DNA from: Burkholderiales bacterium
GTDB taxonomy: Bacteria; Pseudomonadota; Gammaproteobacteria; Burkholderiales; Burkholderiaceae
Length of the DNA stretch: 16,181 nt
Assembly: GCA_947372535.1 (NCBI GenBank)
Contig: CANBUA010000087.1
Coordinates: forward strand, 1-16,181
Reading direction: 5' to 3'
Below the pieces are notes generated by a model that saw nothing but the letters and a program-made list of their open reading frames with translations, had not been told where the DNA came from and ran no database searches. Below are positions 6,734 through 14,616 of this stretch, piece after piece. The stretch's first letter is position 1. Each line of letters begins with the position of its first letter. The translations under genes and the position numbers were made by a program.

Positions 6734-9649
6734 ATGCAAACGACCACGACCAGCGCCACCACCAGCCAGGCCTCTCCCCTGCCCGGCCAATCCACCGATG
6801 TGGGCCAGCCGGCTCGCCAATCGGCCTACTCGGCCTACCAGATCATCCGACGCAACGGCGCTGTCGTGTCCTTCGAGCCCAGCAAGATCGCCGTGGCCCT
6901 GATGAAGGCCTTCCTGGCCGTTCACGGCACGCAAGGCGCGGCTTCGGCCAGCGTCCGCGAAACCGTCGATGGCCTGACTGAAGCGGTTGTGCGCGGCCTG
7001 CTGCGCTCGCGTCCGGGCGGTGGCACCTTCCACATCGAAGACATCCAGGACCAGGTCGAACTCGGCCTGATGCGTGGTGGCCACCACGAGATCGCCCGCG
7101 CTTACGTGCTCTACCGTGAACGCCGCACGCAAGAGCGTGCCAAGCAAGCCCAGTCGCAACCTGCGCAAGCCCTGCCCACGCTGAACGTGATCGACCGCGG
7201 CCAGCGCGTCCCGCTGGACCTGAACGCCCTCAAAACCCTGATCGACGGCGCCTGCTCGGGCCTGGGCAATGACGTCAAGCCTGATCCGATCTTCTCGGAA
7301 ACCCAGCGCAATCTGTACGACGGCGTGCCCATCGACGAGGTCTACAAGGCCGCCATCCTGGCCTCGCGCACCCGCATTGAGCACGATCCCGGTTACACCC
7401 GCGCCACCGCCCGCCTGCTGATGCACACCATCCGCCGCGAGATCCTGGGCGAGGACGTCAGCCATGCCGCCATGGCCACGCGCTATGCCGAATACTTCCC
7501 TGCCTACATCAAGCGTGGTGTCGATGCTGAGCTGCTCGACGAGCGCATGCAGCAGTACGACCTGGCCCGCCTGGGCGCCGCGCTGAAGTTCGACCGCGAC
7601 CTGGACTTCGACTACCTCGGCCTGCAAACCCTGTACGACCGCTACTTCCTGCACATCGAAGGCGAGCGCATCGAGATGCCGCAAGCCTTCTTCATGCGCG
7701 TGGCCATGGGCCTGTCGCTGAACGAGATCGACCGCGAAGCCCGCGCCATCGAGTTCTATGAAGTGCTCTCCAGCTTCGACTTCATGAGCAGCACCCCCAC
7801 GCTGTTCAACTCCGGCACCCGCCGCTCGCAACTGTCGAGCTGCTACCTGACCACCGTCCCCGATGATCTGGACGGTATTTACGAGGCCATCAAGGAAAAC
7901 GCCCTGCTGAGCAAGTTCGCTGGCGGCCTGGGCAATGACTGGACCCCTGTGCGCGCCCTGGGCTCGCACATCAAGGGCACCAACGGCAAGTCGCAAGGCG
8001 TGGTCCCCTTCCTCAAAGTGGTCAACGACACGGCCGTGGCCGTGAACCAGGGCGGCAAGCGCAAGGGCGCCGTCTGCGCTTACCTTGAATCCTGGCATTT
8101 GGACGTTGAAGAGTTCCTGGAGCTGCGCAAGAACACGGGCGACGACCGCCGCCGCACCCACGACATGAACACGGCCAACTGGATCCCCGACCTGTTCATG
8201 AAGCGCGTGATGGAAGGCGGCGACTGGACGCTGTTCTCGCCATCGAGCTGCCCTGACCTGCACGACAAGTTCGGCATCGCCTTCGAAGAGGCCTACACCG
8301 CCTACGAAGCCCGCGCCGACCGTGGCGAGGTCAAGCCCTTCCGCCGCGTCAAGGCCTCCGACCTGTGGCGCAAGATGCTCTCGATGCTGTTCGAGACCGG
8401 CCACCCCTGGATCACCTTCAAGGACGCCTGCAACGTCCGCTCGCCGCAGCAGCACGTCGGCGTGGTGCACTCGTCCAACCTGTGCACCGAGATCACGCTC
8501 AACACCAACGGTGGCGAGATCGCGGTCTGCAACCTGGGCTCGGTGAACCTGGCGCAGCACATCAAGGATGGCGGCGTGGACCACGCCAAGCTGCAAAAGA
8601 CCATCACGACGGCCATGCGCATGCTCGACAACGTGATCGACATCAATTACTACGCCGTCAAGAAAGCGCGTGACTCCAACCTGCGCCACCGCCCTGTCGG
8701 GCTGGGCATCATGGCCTTCCAGGACGCGCTCTATCAATTGCGCGTGCCTTACGCCAGCCAGGCCGCCGTCGAGTTCGCCGACCGCTCGATGGAAGCCGTC
8801 TGTTACTACGCCTACTGGGCCTCGACCGAATTGGCCAAGGAACGCGGCCGCTATTCCAGCTACCGCGGCTCGCTGTGGGACCGCGGCATCCTGCCGATCG
8901 ACTCGCTCAAGCTGCTGCACGAACAGCGTGGCGGCTACGTCGAAGTCGACACCAGCACCTCGATGGACTGGGATGCCCTGCGTGCGCGCATCAGCGAACA
9001 CGGCATGCGCAACTCCAACTGCGTGGCCATCGCCCCGACCGCGACCATCTCCAACATCGTCGGCGTCGATGCCTCGATCGAGCCTTGCTTCGGCAACCTC
9101 TCGGTCAAGTCCAACCTCTCGGGCGAGTTCACCATCGTCAATGAGTACCTGGTGCGCGACCTCAAGAAGCTCGGTCTGTGGGACGACGTGATGGTCATGG
9201 ACCTCAAGCATTTCGATGGGTCGCTGCGCCGCATCGACCGCGTGCCTGAAGAGATCAAGGACCTCTACGCCACGGCCTTCGAAGTCGAGACCGCATGGTT
9301 GGTCGAAGCCGCCGCGCGTCGTCAGAAATGGATCGACCAGGCCCAGTCGCTCAACATCTACATGGCAGGCGCATCGGGCAAGAAGCTCGATGAAACCTAC
9401 AAGCTCGCTTGGTTGCGTGGTCTCAAGACCACCTACTACCTGCGCACCATGGCAGCCACCGCGGCCGAGAAGTCGACGGTCTCGCGTGGTCAGTTGAACT
9501 CGGTGTCATCGGGCGCTGCATCAAGCAACAGCAGCATCAATGCAGCCCCTGTTCAAGCGGCACCAAGCACCATCATCAGCAGCGATGAGCCGGCCACCGA
9601 CATCAAGTTTTGCTCGATCGACAACCCGGACTGCGAAGCCTGCCAATGA
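6734..9649 (+). CDS. nrdA: Class Ia ribonucleoside-diphosphate reductase, alpha (catalytic) subunit
   Basis: Reduces ribonucleoside diphosphates to deoxy forms, using a radical generated in NrdB. The 971 residues are much longer than E. coli NrdA (761) and near the Pseudomonas type. An N-terminal ATP cone (about 35-130) is followed by a second, more diverged ATP-cone-like segment (about 150-235). In the barrel, C370 (QLSSCYL) and C599 (EIAVCNLGS) are the active-site redox pair. SNLCTE holds N582, the thiyl-radical C584 and E586. Y901/Y902 (KTTYYLRT) are the radical-transfer tyrosines. A serine/alanine-rich linker (about 912-950) leads to the tail FCSIDNPDCEACQ, whose C967/C970 should be the reducing shuttle pair. 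The start at 6734 has GAAGGG six bases upstream. Tandem NrdR-like boxes precede it and nrdB follows. No intein or frameshift is seen. Confidence 0.97.
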   Translation: MQTTTTSATTSQASPLPGQSTDVGQPARQSAYSAYQIIRRNGAVVSFEPSKIAVALMKAFLAVHGTQGAASASVRETVDGLTEAVVRGLLRSRPGGGTFHIEDIQDQVELGLMRGGHHEIARAYVLYRERRTQERAKQAQSQPAQALPTLNVIDRGQRVPLDLNALKTLIDGACSGLGNDVKPDPIFSETQRNLYDGVPIDEVYKAAILASRTRIEHDPGYTRATARLLMHTIRREILGEDVSHAAMATRYAEYFPAYIKRGVDAELLDERMQQYDLARLGAALKFDRDLDFDYLGLQTLYDRYFLHIEGERIEMPQAFFMRVAMGLSLNEIDREARAIEFYEVLSSFDFMSSTPTLFNSGTRRSQLSSCYLTTVPDDLDGIYEAIKENALLSKFAGGLGNDWTPVRALGSHIKGTNGKSQGVVPFLKVVNDTAVAVNQGGKRKGAVCAYLESWHLDVEEFLELRKNTGDDRRRTHDMNTANWIPDLFMKRVMEGGDWTLFSPSSCPDLHDKFGIAFEEAYTAYEARADRGEVKPFRRVKASDLWRKMLSMLFETGHPWITFKDACNVRSPQQHVGVVHSSNLCTEITLNTNGGEIAVCNLGSVNLAQHIKDGGVDHAKLQKTITTAMRMLDNVIDINYYAVKKARDSNLRHRPVGLGIMAFQDALYQLRVPYASQAAVEFADRSMEAVCYYAYWASTELAKERGRYSSYRGSLWDRGILPIDSLKLLHEQRGGYVEVDTSTSMDWDALRARISEHGMRNSNCVAIAPTATISNIVGVDASIEPCFGNLSVKSNLSGEFTIVNEYLVRDLKKLGLWDDVMVMDLKHFDGSLRRIDRVPEEIKDLYATAFEVETAWLVEAAARRQKWIDQAQSLNIYMAGASGKKLDETYKLAWLRGLKTTYYLRTMAATAAEKSTVSRGQLNSVSSGAASSNSSINAAPVQAAPSTIISSDEPATDIKFCSIDNPDCEACQ

Positions 9650-9665
9650 CCATTGGCGCGGTGCG

Positions 9666-9692
9666 TGTTGATGATCGAAGCGATGATCAACA
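9666..9692 (+). repeat. Hairpin 1 in the nrdA-nrdB gap
   Basis: TGTTGATGATCG and CGATGATCAACA form a 12-bp stem with one G-G mismatch around the loop AAG, 17 bp after the nrdA stop. No T-tract follows. It could be an mRNA processing or stability element or a protein-binding dyad. Confidence 0.6.
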
Positions 9693-9710
9693 TGCCCTTT
9701 CCAAGTCTTC

Positions 9711-9759
9711 TTGATTATTTCGATGCAAGCCCGCAACAAACAGGGCTTGCATCAATCAA
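9711..9759 (+). repeat. Long interrupted stem in the nrdA-nrdB gap
   Basis: GATGCAAGCCC (9722-9732) and GGGCTTGCATC (9743-9753) are an 11-bp perfect inverted repeat around GCAACAAACA. Outside it, TTGATT (9711-9716) pairs with AATCAA (9754-9759), leaving ATTTC bulged on one side, for 17 bp in total. It is not followed by a T-tract on either strand, so it is not a standard terminator. It ends 58 bp before the preferred nrdB start. Confidence 0.8.
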
Positions 9760-9804
9760 TAAGTGCTTGGTGATTTGAAGTCCACCCTTCCATAATCCAA
9801 CCCC

Positions 9805-9809
9805 AAGGA
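9805..9809 (+). promoter_or_regulatory. Ribosome binding site that sets the nrdB start
   Basis: AAGGA at 9805-9809 runs into the first possible ATG (9809), so it cannot serve that codon. It has eight bases of spacing to the ATG at 9818, which selects the shorter NrdB beginning MLVWEDN. Confidence 0.7.
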
Positions 9810-9817
9810 TGCTCACC

Positions 9818-11071
9818 ATGTTGGTCTGGGAAGACAACTCGCCCACCCCCTCGCAAGCGCCTCACAGCGCGCCAAACGGTTCTGTGCTGCCACCTGATGG
9901 TCTTGCACGGAACACGCGTCCCTCGCACACATTCAACGATGCCCCTGGCCTGCAAACCGTGGCCCAGGCTCAAGCCTTCGCCACGCAATCGGCACAGGTC
10001 GCCATGGCCACATCGGGCATCGCATCGACACCTCACGCCGGCACCACCGCAGCCCGCCGCGTCAACGCGGCCGACAAGCGCATCATCAATGGCCAGACTG
10101 ACGTCAACCAGTTGGTGCCCTTCAAATACAAGTGGGCCTGGGAGAAGTACCTCGCCACCTGCGCCAACCATTGGATGCCTCAAGAGGTCAACATGTCTCG
10201 CGACATCGCCCTCTGGAAGGACCCCAACGGTTTGACCGAAGACGAGCGCCGCATCATCAAGCGCAACCTCGGCTTCTTCGTGACCGCTGATTCGCTGGCC
10301 GCCAACAACATCGTGCTGGGCACCTACCGCCACATCACGGCGCCCGAGTGCCGTCAGTTCCTGTTGCGTCAGGCCTTTGAAGAAGCGATCCACACGCACG
10401 CTTATCAATACATCGTCGAGTCCCTGGGGCTGGACGAGAGCGAGATCTTCAACGCCTACAACGAAGTCAAGTCCATCCGCGACAAGGACGAGTTCCTGAT
10501 CCCCTTCATCGAAGCGATCAGCGACCCGCACTTCCACACCGGCACGCACGAGACCGACCAGACCTTGCTCAAGTCGCTGATCGTGTTCGCCTGCCTGATG
10601 GAAGGCTTGTTCTTCTACGTCGGCTTCACGCAGATCCTGGCCTTGGGTCGTCAGAACAAGATGACCGGTGCCGCAGAGCAGTACCAATACATCCTGCGCG
10701 ACGAGTCCATGCACTGCAACTTCGGCATCGACCTGATCAATCAGCTCAAGCTTGAGAACCCCAACTTGTGGACGCCCGAGTTCAAGGCCGAGATCAAGGC
10801 CCTGTTCCTCAAGGCCGTCGAGCTCGAGTATCAATATGCCGAAGACACCATGCCACGTGGCGTGCTGGGTCTGAACGCCTCCATGTTCAAGGGCTACCTG
10901 CGCTACATCGCCAATCGCCGTGCGACACAGATTGGCCTGGAAGAGCTCTTCCCCAACGAAGAGAACCCCTTCCCGTGGATGAGCGAAATGATCGACCTCA
11001 AGAAGGAACGTAATTTCTTCGAAACCCGCGTCATCGAATACCAGTCGGGAGGCGCCCTGTCTTGGGATTGA
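9818..11071 (+). CDS. nrdB: Class Ia ribonucleoside-diphosphate reductase, beta (radical) subunit
   Basis: Carries the di-iron/tyrosyl radical cofactor that drives NrdA. Counting from 9818 (417 residues), the metal ligands are D158 (TADSLAANN), E189 and H192 ([11 protein letters not shown]), E262 (CLMEGLFFY), and E296 and H299 (RDESMHCNF). The radical tyrosine is Y196, three residues after H192. All class Ia residues are present, so this is not a tyrosine-less class Ic/Ie protein. The C-terminal tail [10 protein letters not shown] is the peptide that docks on NrdA. An about 80-residue Ala/Pro/Thr-rich N-terminal extension precedes the conserved [14 protein letters not shown]. The ribosome binding site and the Pseudomonas-like MLxW beginning favour 9818 over the ATG at 9809. 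It follows nrdA by 168 bp containing two hairpins. No convincing terminator follows; there is only a 5-bp GCAAG/CTTGC stem at 11080-11093. Confidence 0.97.
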   Translation: MLVWEDNSPTPSQAPHSAPNGSVLPPDGLARNTRPSHTFNDAPGLQTVAQAQAFATQSAQVAMATSGIASTPHAGTTAARRVNAADKRIINGQTDVNQLVPFKYKWAWEKYLATCANHWMPQEVNMSRDIALWKDPNGLTEDERRIIKRNLGFFVTADSLAANNIVLGTYRHITAPECRQFLLRQAFEEAIHTHAYQYIVESLGLDESEIFNAYNEVKSIRDKDEFLIPFIEAISDPHFHTGTHETDQTLLKSLIVFACLMEGLFFYVGFTQILALGRQNKMTGAAEQYQYILRDESMHCNFGIDLINQLKLENPNLWTPEFKAEIKALFLKAVELEYQYAEDTMPRGVLGLNASMFKGYLRYIANRRATQIGLEELFPNEENPFPWMSEMIDLKKERNFFETRVIEYQSGGALSWD

Positions 11072-11222
11072 CGGTCATTGCAAGCGCACTTGCGAAGGCC
11101 CGAGATTCCAACATGCTCGCCCGACACAACTCATTCATCACACCACGTCCAGATCCTAGGGGACGCTGGGTGCTGAATCGCTGTACCGCATACCGCGGCG
11201 CAGTGTGCTTTGCAACTTGATC

Positions 11223-11228
11223 AAGGAG
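11223..11228 (+). promoter_or_regulatory. Strong ribosome binding site of the H1-like gene
   Basis: AAGGAG lies seven bases before the ATG at 11236. It is the best Shine-Dalgarno sequence in the window and suggests abundant translation. The 151 bp between nrdB and this site hold no promoter hexamers I can name with confidence. Confidence 0.75.
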
Positions 11229-11235
11229 ATACGTT

Positions 11236-11763
11236 ATGGCAACTGCGAAAAAGGCCGCTGCGAAAAAAGCAGCGCCGGTGAAAAAGGCGGCTACCGCCAC
11301 CAAGAAAGCTGCTCCTGCGAAGAAGGCTGCGCCCGCTAAAAAGGCCGCTCCTGCTAAGAAGGCAGCTCCCGCCAAGAAGGCACCCGTGAAGAAGGCAGCA
11401 CCTGCCAAGAAGGCCGCTCCGGCCAAGAAAGCAGCACCCGCCAAGAAAGCCGCGCCCGCCAAAAAGGCAGCACCGGTGAAGAAGGCCGCAGCACCCGCCA
11501 AGAAGGCCGCTGCACCTGCGAAGAAAGCCGCTGCGCCTGCCAAGAAGGCCGCCGTGAAGAAGACAGCGGGCAAGACTGCCGCCAAGCCCGCAGCCAAGCC
11601 GGCTGCCAAGAAGGCCGCGGCGAAGAAAGCGCCCGCCAAGCCTGCCCCTGCGGCGCCCGCGCCTGCGGTCAAGAAAGTAACTGCTGCAGCCCCCGCCAAG
11701 GCTGCCAAGACCACGCTCAGCCCACAAGCTGCCTGGCCTTTCCCCACTGGCAACAAGCCCTGA
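11236..11763 (+). CDS. Histone H1-like, lysine/alanine/proline-repeat DNA-binding protein
   Basis: A 175-residue, very basic, low-complexity protein resembling the C-terminal tail of eukaryotic H1 and the bacterial H1-like proteins of Burkholderiales. It probably binds and compacts DNA as a nucleoid protein. Residues 23-81 are ten KKAAPA-type units of six residues, one shortened to KKAPV. Residues 82-102 are three KKAAAPA units of seven. A less regular KTAAKPAAKPAAKK tail follows. The last residues LSPQAAWPFPTGNKP are not basic and contain the only tryptophan; this ending looks like a conserved signature and supports a real gene. There is no globular domain or signal peptide. It has a strong ribosome binding site and its own terminator, so it is probably monocistronic. 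Protein length is likely to vary between strains through repeat slippage. Confidence 0.9.
   Translation: MATAKKAAAKKAAPVKKAATATKKAAPAKKAAPAKKAAPAKKAAPAKKAPVKKAAPAKKAAPAKKAAPAKKAAPAKKAAPVKKAAAPAKKAAAPAKKAAAPAKKAAVKKTAGKTAAKPAAKPAAKKAAAKKAPAKPAPAAPAPAVKKVTAAAPAKAAKTTLSPQAAWPFPTGNKP
11302..11541 (+). repeat. In-gene tandem repeats, 18-bp then 21-bp period
   Basis: The H1-like gene carries about ten 18-bp units coding KKAAPA (11302-11478; one unit is 15 bp) and then three 21-bp units coding KKAAAPA (11479-11541). Synonymous third positions differ between units, so the array is old or codon-diversified rather than a fresh duplication. Confidence 0.9.
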
Positions 11764-11824
11764 GTCATCATGGCTTGCGTCCCTTGACCATGGCCTTCGG
11801 GCTGCTGGTCAGAGGATGTTCTTC

Positions 11825-11848
11825 AACCCGGCTTCGGCCGGGTTTTTT
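11825..11848 (+). terminator. Rho-independent terminator of the H1-like gene
   Basis: AACCCGGC and GCCGGGTT form an 8-bp perfect stem closed by a TTCG tetraloop and followed by a run of T to 11848. It lies about 60 bp after the stop and is a textbook intrinsic terminator. Confidence 0.95.
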
Positions 11849-11880
11849 CATGCTGGACCACGCCACACCGCCACACCGCC

Positions 11881-12222
11881 ATGAGTCAACCGCCACCGCC
11901 CGAGACCTGGACGTGCTTGCGCATCAGCCAGTCACCTGGCCGTGACTGCATCGCCGTGCTGGACATCAGCGTGTCGCCCAACGCCAAACGCACCGAACTG
12001 GTCGGCTGGCACGATGGCGCCTTGCGCGTGCGACTGGCCGCCCCACCCGTGGATGGCGCGGCCAACGAAGCACTCCGGCGCTGGCTGGCACAGGAACTCG
12101 GCCTGCCGCAAGCCAGGATCGCACTGCTGCGTGGCGCATCAGGCCGGCGTAAACAGTGGTCCATCGACGCGCCCGTGATATCCGTCACGGATTGGCTGAG
12201 CCGGCAGGCATCCCTGAAATGA
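11881..12222 (+). CDS. DUF167 (YggU-type) small conserved protein
   Basis: A 113-residue soluble protein of the DUF167/YggU family, whose fold is known but whose cellular role is not. The diagnostic blocks are ISVSPNAKRTELVGWHDG (about 29-46), LRVRLAAPPVDGAANEALRRWLA (about 48-70) and LLRGASGRRKQW (about 82-93). The start has no Shine-Dalgarno sequence; two tandem CCACACCG units sit directly upstream (11863-11878). Only 32 bp separate it from the strong terminator of the preceding gene, so its promoter is unclear. In-frame GTG at 11956 would trim the poorly conserved N-terminus, but the family core suggests the longer form is reasonable. In many proteobacteria this family lies next to yggT; here it does not. 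Confidence 0.88.
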   Translation: MSQPPPPETWTCLRISQSPGRDCIAVLDISVSPNAKRTELVGWHDGALRVRLAAPPVDGAANEALRRWLAQELGLPQARIALLRGASGRRKQWSIDAPVISVTDWLSRQASLK

Positions 12223-12283
12223 GTGGTGCCCCTCAAACGGGCGCTAGGCCTGTACGTGGCCTGCGGCTAAAGTTTCACTCACG

Positions 12284-12309
12284 CCTTGCATGCACGCCTC
12301 GATGCAAGG
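12284..12309 (+). repeat. Inverted repeat between the DUF167 gene and the 63-residue gene
   Basis: CCTTGCAT and ATGCAAGG form a perfect 8-bp stem around a 10-base loop, 36 bp before the next start codon. No T-tract follows. It may be an operator or leader hairpin. Its core TTGCAT/ATGCAA is also the core of the nrdA-nrdB stem, probably by chance. Confidence 0.5.
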
Positions 12310-12345
12310 AGTGTCGAACCCCACGAGGCCTGAAAGTCATCGTCC

Positions 12346-12537
12346 ATGTCAGAGCAGCAAGGCCAGGCGCCCCAAGAACCCCAGATGCTGGACGTGCAGT
12401 CGGCCCTGTTCGAGTTGCGTGATCGCCTGATGCACCTCAAGCTGTCGCTCCAGGATCTGGCCTGCATGCACGACGAGCATGCGCAGCGTCAAGCCAGCCA
12501 CGAAGTCGAGGCCCTGATGAGCCGTCTGCGCGCCTGA
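12346..12537 (+). CDS. Small helical protein of unknown function
   Basis: I do not recognise this 63-residue protein. After a polar Gln/Pro start (1-13), residues 14-62 are almost free of helix breakers and show heptad-like spacing of hydrophobic residues (LFELRDRLMHLKLSLQDL, then EVEALMSRL), which suggests a single long helix or short coiled coil. There is no signal peptide or membrane segment. One Cys (in LACMHDEH) and several His are present, but there is no clear metal motif. The ribosome binding site is weak. It lies alone between the DUF167 gene and ettA in the same direction. Codon use looks like its neighbours, which favours a real gene. SlyX or a Zap-like division protein were considered because of the coiled coil, but no signature was found. 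Confidence 0.55.
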   Translation: MSEQQGQAPQEPQMLDVQSALFELRDRLMHLKLSLQDLACMHDEHAQRQASHEVEALMSRLRA

Positions 12538-12553
12538 ATTTGCGCCTGAAATG
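12530..12553 (+). repeat. 12-bp tandem duplication over the stop codon of the small gene
   Basis: GCGCCTGAA occurs at 12530-12538 and 12542-12550, a 12-bp period that duplicates the stop codon in frame. A read-through ribosome would meet the second TGA four codons later. Confidence 0.7.
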
Positions 12554-12583
12554 GCCTCCACCGGCCTGATCGGCACCAGTATT

Positions 12584-12613
12584 TTGACGATTGGGCCGCC
12601 GCTTGCCTTAAGC
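12584..12613 (+). promoter_or_regulatory. Candidate sigma-70 promoter of ettA
   Basis: TTGACG (12584-12589) is five of six to the -35 consensus. TTAAGC (12608-12613), 18 bp downstream, is a weak -10. The pair lies 40-70 bp before the ettA start in the non-coding gap. Confidence 0.35.
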
Positions 12614-12653
12614 TACGCGGTTTGACGAAAGTACCTCGCAAAGCGAGCACGCC

Positions 12654-14318
<1,665 letters not shown>

Positions 14319-14336
14319 GCGCTCGAACGTTCCACG

Positions 14337-14363
14337 AAACCCGGCCCATGCGCCGGGTTTTTT
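14337..14363 (+). terminator. Rho-independent terminator of ettA
   Basis: AAACCCGGC (14337-14345) and GCCGGGTTT (14352-14360) form a 9-bp perfect stem around a six-base loop, with the T-run extending to 14363. It lies 19 bp after the ettA stop. A small GTGCA-T-TGCAC dyad follows at once (14364-14374). Confidence 0.95.
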
Positions 14364-14424
14364 GTGCATTGCACCAAAGACAAATCGGCCGCAAAGCCTC
14401 ATGGATCCTGGGTTTTCAAGGGGG

Positions 14425-14436
14425 AACCCTAGGGTT
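14425..14436 (+). repeat. 12-bp perfect palindrome upstream of the lipoprotein gene
   Basis: AACCCTAGGGTT reads the same on both strands and is flanked by a near-symmetric GG on the left and TCC on the right. It lies about 30 bp before a TAGAAT hexamer and could be an operator. Confidence 0.5.
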
Positions 14437-14466
14437 TCCGTGCCCGGTTGCCCCCCATGCCGGGGC

Positions 14467-14472
14467 TAGAAT
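14467..14472 (+). promoter_or_regulatory. Candidate -10 element (TAGAAT) for the lipoprotein gene
   Basis: TAGAAT matches the -10 consensus at four to five positions and is followed by an A/T-rich stretch (14481-14490). The best -35-like hexamer, TTGCCC at 14448-14453, is only 13 bp away, so the match is incomplete and an activator may be needed. If used, the transcript has an about 140-base leader before the start at 14617. Confidence 0.3.
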
Positions 14473-14491
14473 CAAGCACGATTTTTGTATG

Positions 14492-14528
14492 GAGACGTCA
14501 AAGTGCGCGCAACGTGTTTTGACGCCTC
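14492..14528 (+). repeat. Stem-loop in the leader of the lipoprotein gene
   Basis: GAG-A-CGTCAAA (14492-14502) pairs with TTTGACG-C-CTC (14518-14528), a 10-bp stem with one A-C mismatch and a 15-base GC-rich loop. The stretch 14319-14616 otherwise holds the ettA terminator, the AACCCTAGGGTT palindrome and the TAGAAT hexamer, and no other gene that I can support. Confidence 0.5.
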
Positions 14529-14604
14529 ACCCTCATCAGCCGCCCCGAGCAAACAACACGTTCATGCATGCATTGAACGCAGACTCGTGGCACAGCCCCC
14601 ATTC

Positions 14605-14608
14605 GGAG
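14605..14608 (+). promoter_or_regulatory. Ribosome binding site that sets the lipoprotein start
   Basis: GGAG lies eight bases before the ATG at 14617. This ATG gives a direct signal peptide, which rules against the in-frame ATG at 14485 that would place 44 polar residues ahead of it. Confidence 0.75.
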
Positions 14609-14616
14609 ACCGAGCA

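Noticed and set aside
6650..9211. An 853-codon open frame on the minus strand across nrdA
   Set aside because: It lies antisense to a gene with all catalytic residues, and its translation is the low-complexity V/H/A/G/D-rich product typical of the complement of GC-rich coding DNA. No domain is recognisable.
9809..9817. ATG at 9809 as the nrdB start
   Set aside because: The AAGGA ribosome binding site abuts it with no spacing; the ATG at 9818 has normal spacing and gives the expected MLVWEDN beginning.
11031..11771. Minus-strand frames rich in Ala/Phe/Leu/Gly opposite the H1-like gene, resembling a membrane or repeat protein
   Set aside because: They are the reverse complement of the KKAAPA codon array. 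The plus strand has a strong ribosome binding site and a terminator in the matching direction.
12268..12294. TAAAGTTT octamer resembling the -35 part of a flagellar sigma-28 promoter
   Set aside because: The sequence 11 bp downstream (TGCATGCA) does not match the expected GCCGATAA, so the promoter is incomplete.
12284..12309. The stem core TTGCAT/ATGCAA here and at 9722-9753 as a shared regulatory motif
   Set aside because: Only six to seven bases are shared, and the loops and flanks differ; with two copies in 16 kb this is easily chance.
14485..14616. Earlier in-frame ATG extending the lipoprotein by 44 residues
   Set aside because: The extension is polar, would bury the signal peptide, and ignores the well-placed GGAG before 14617.
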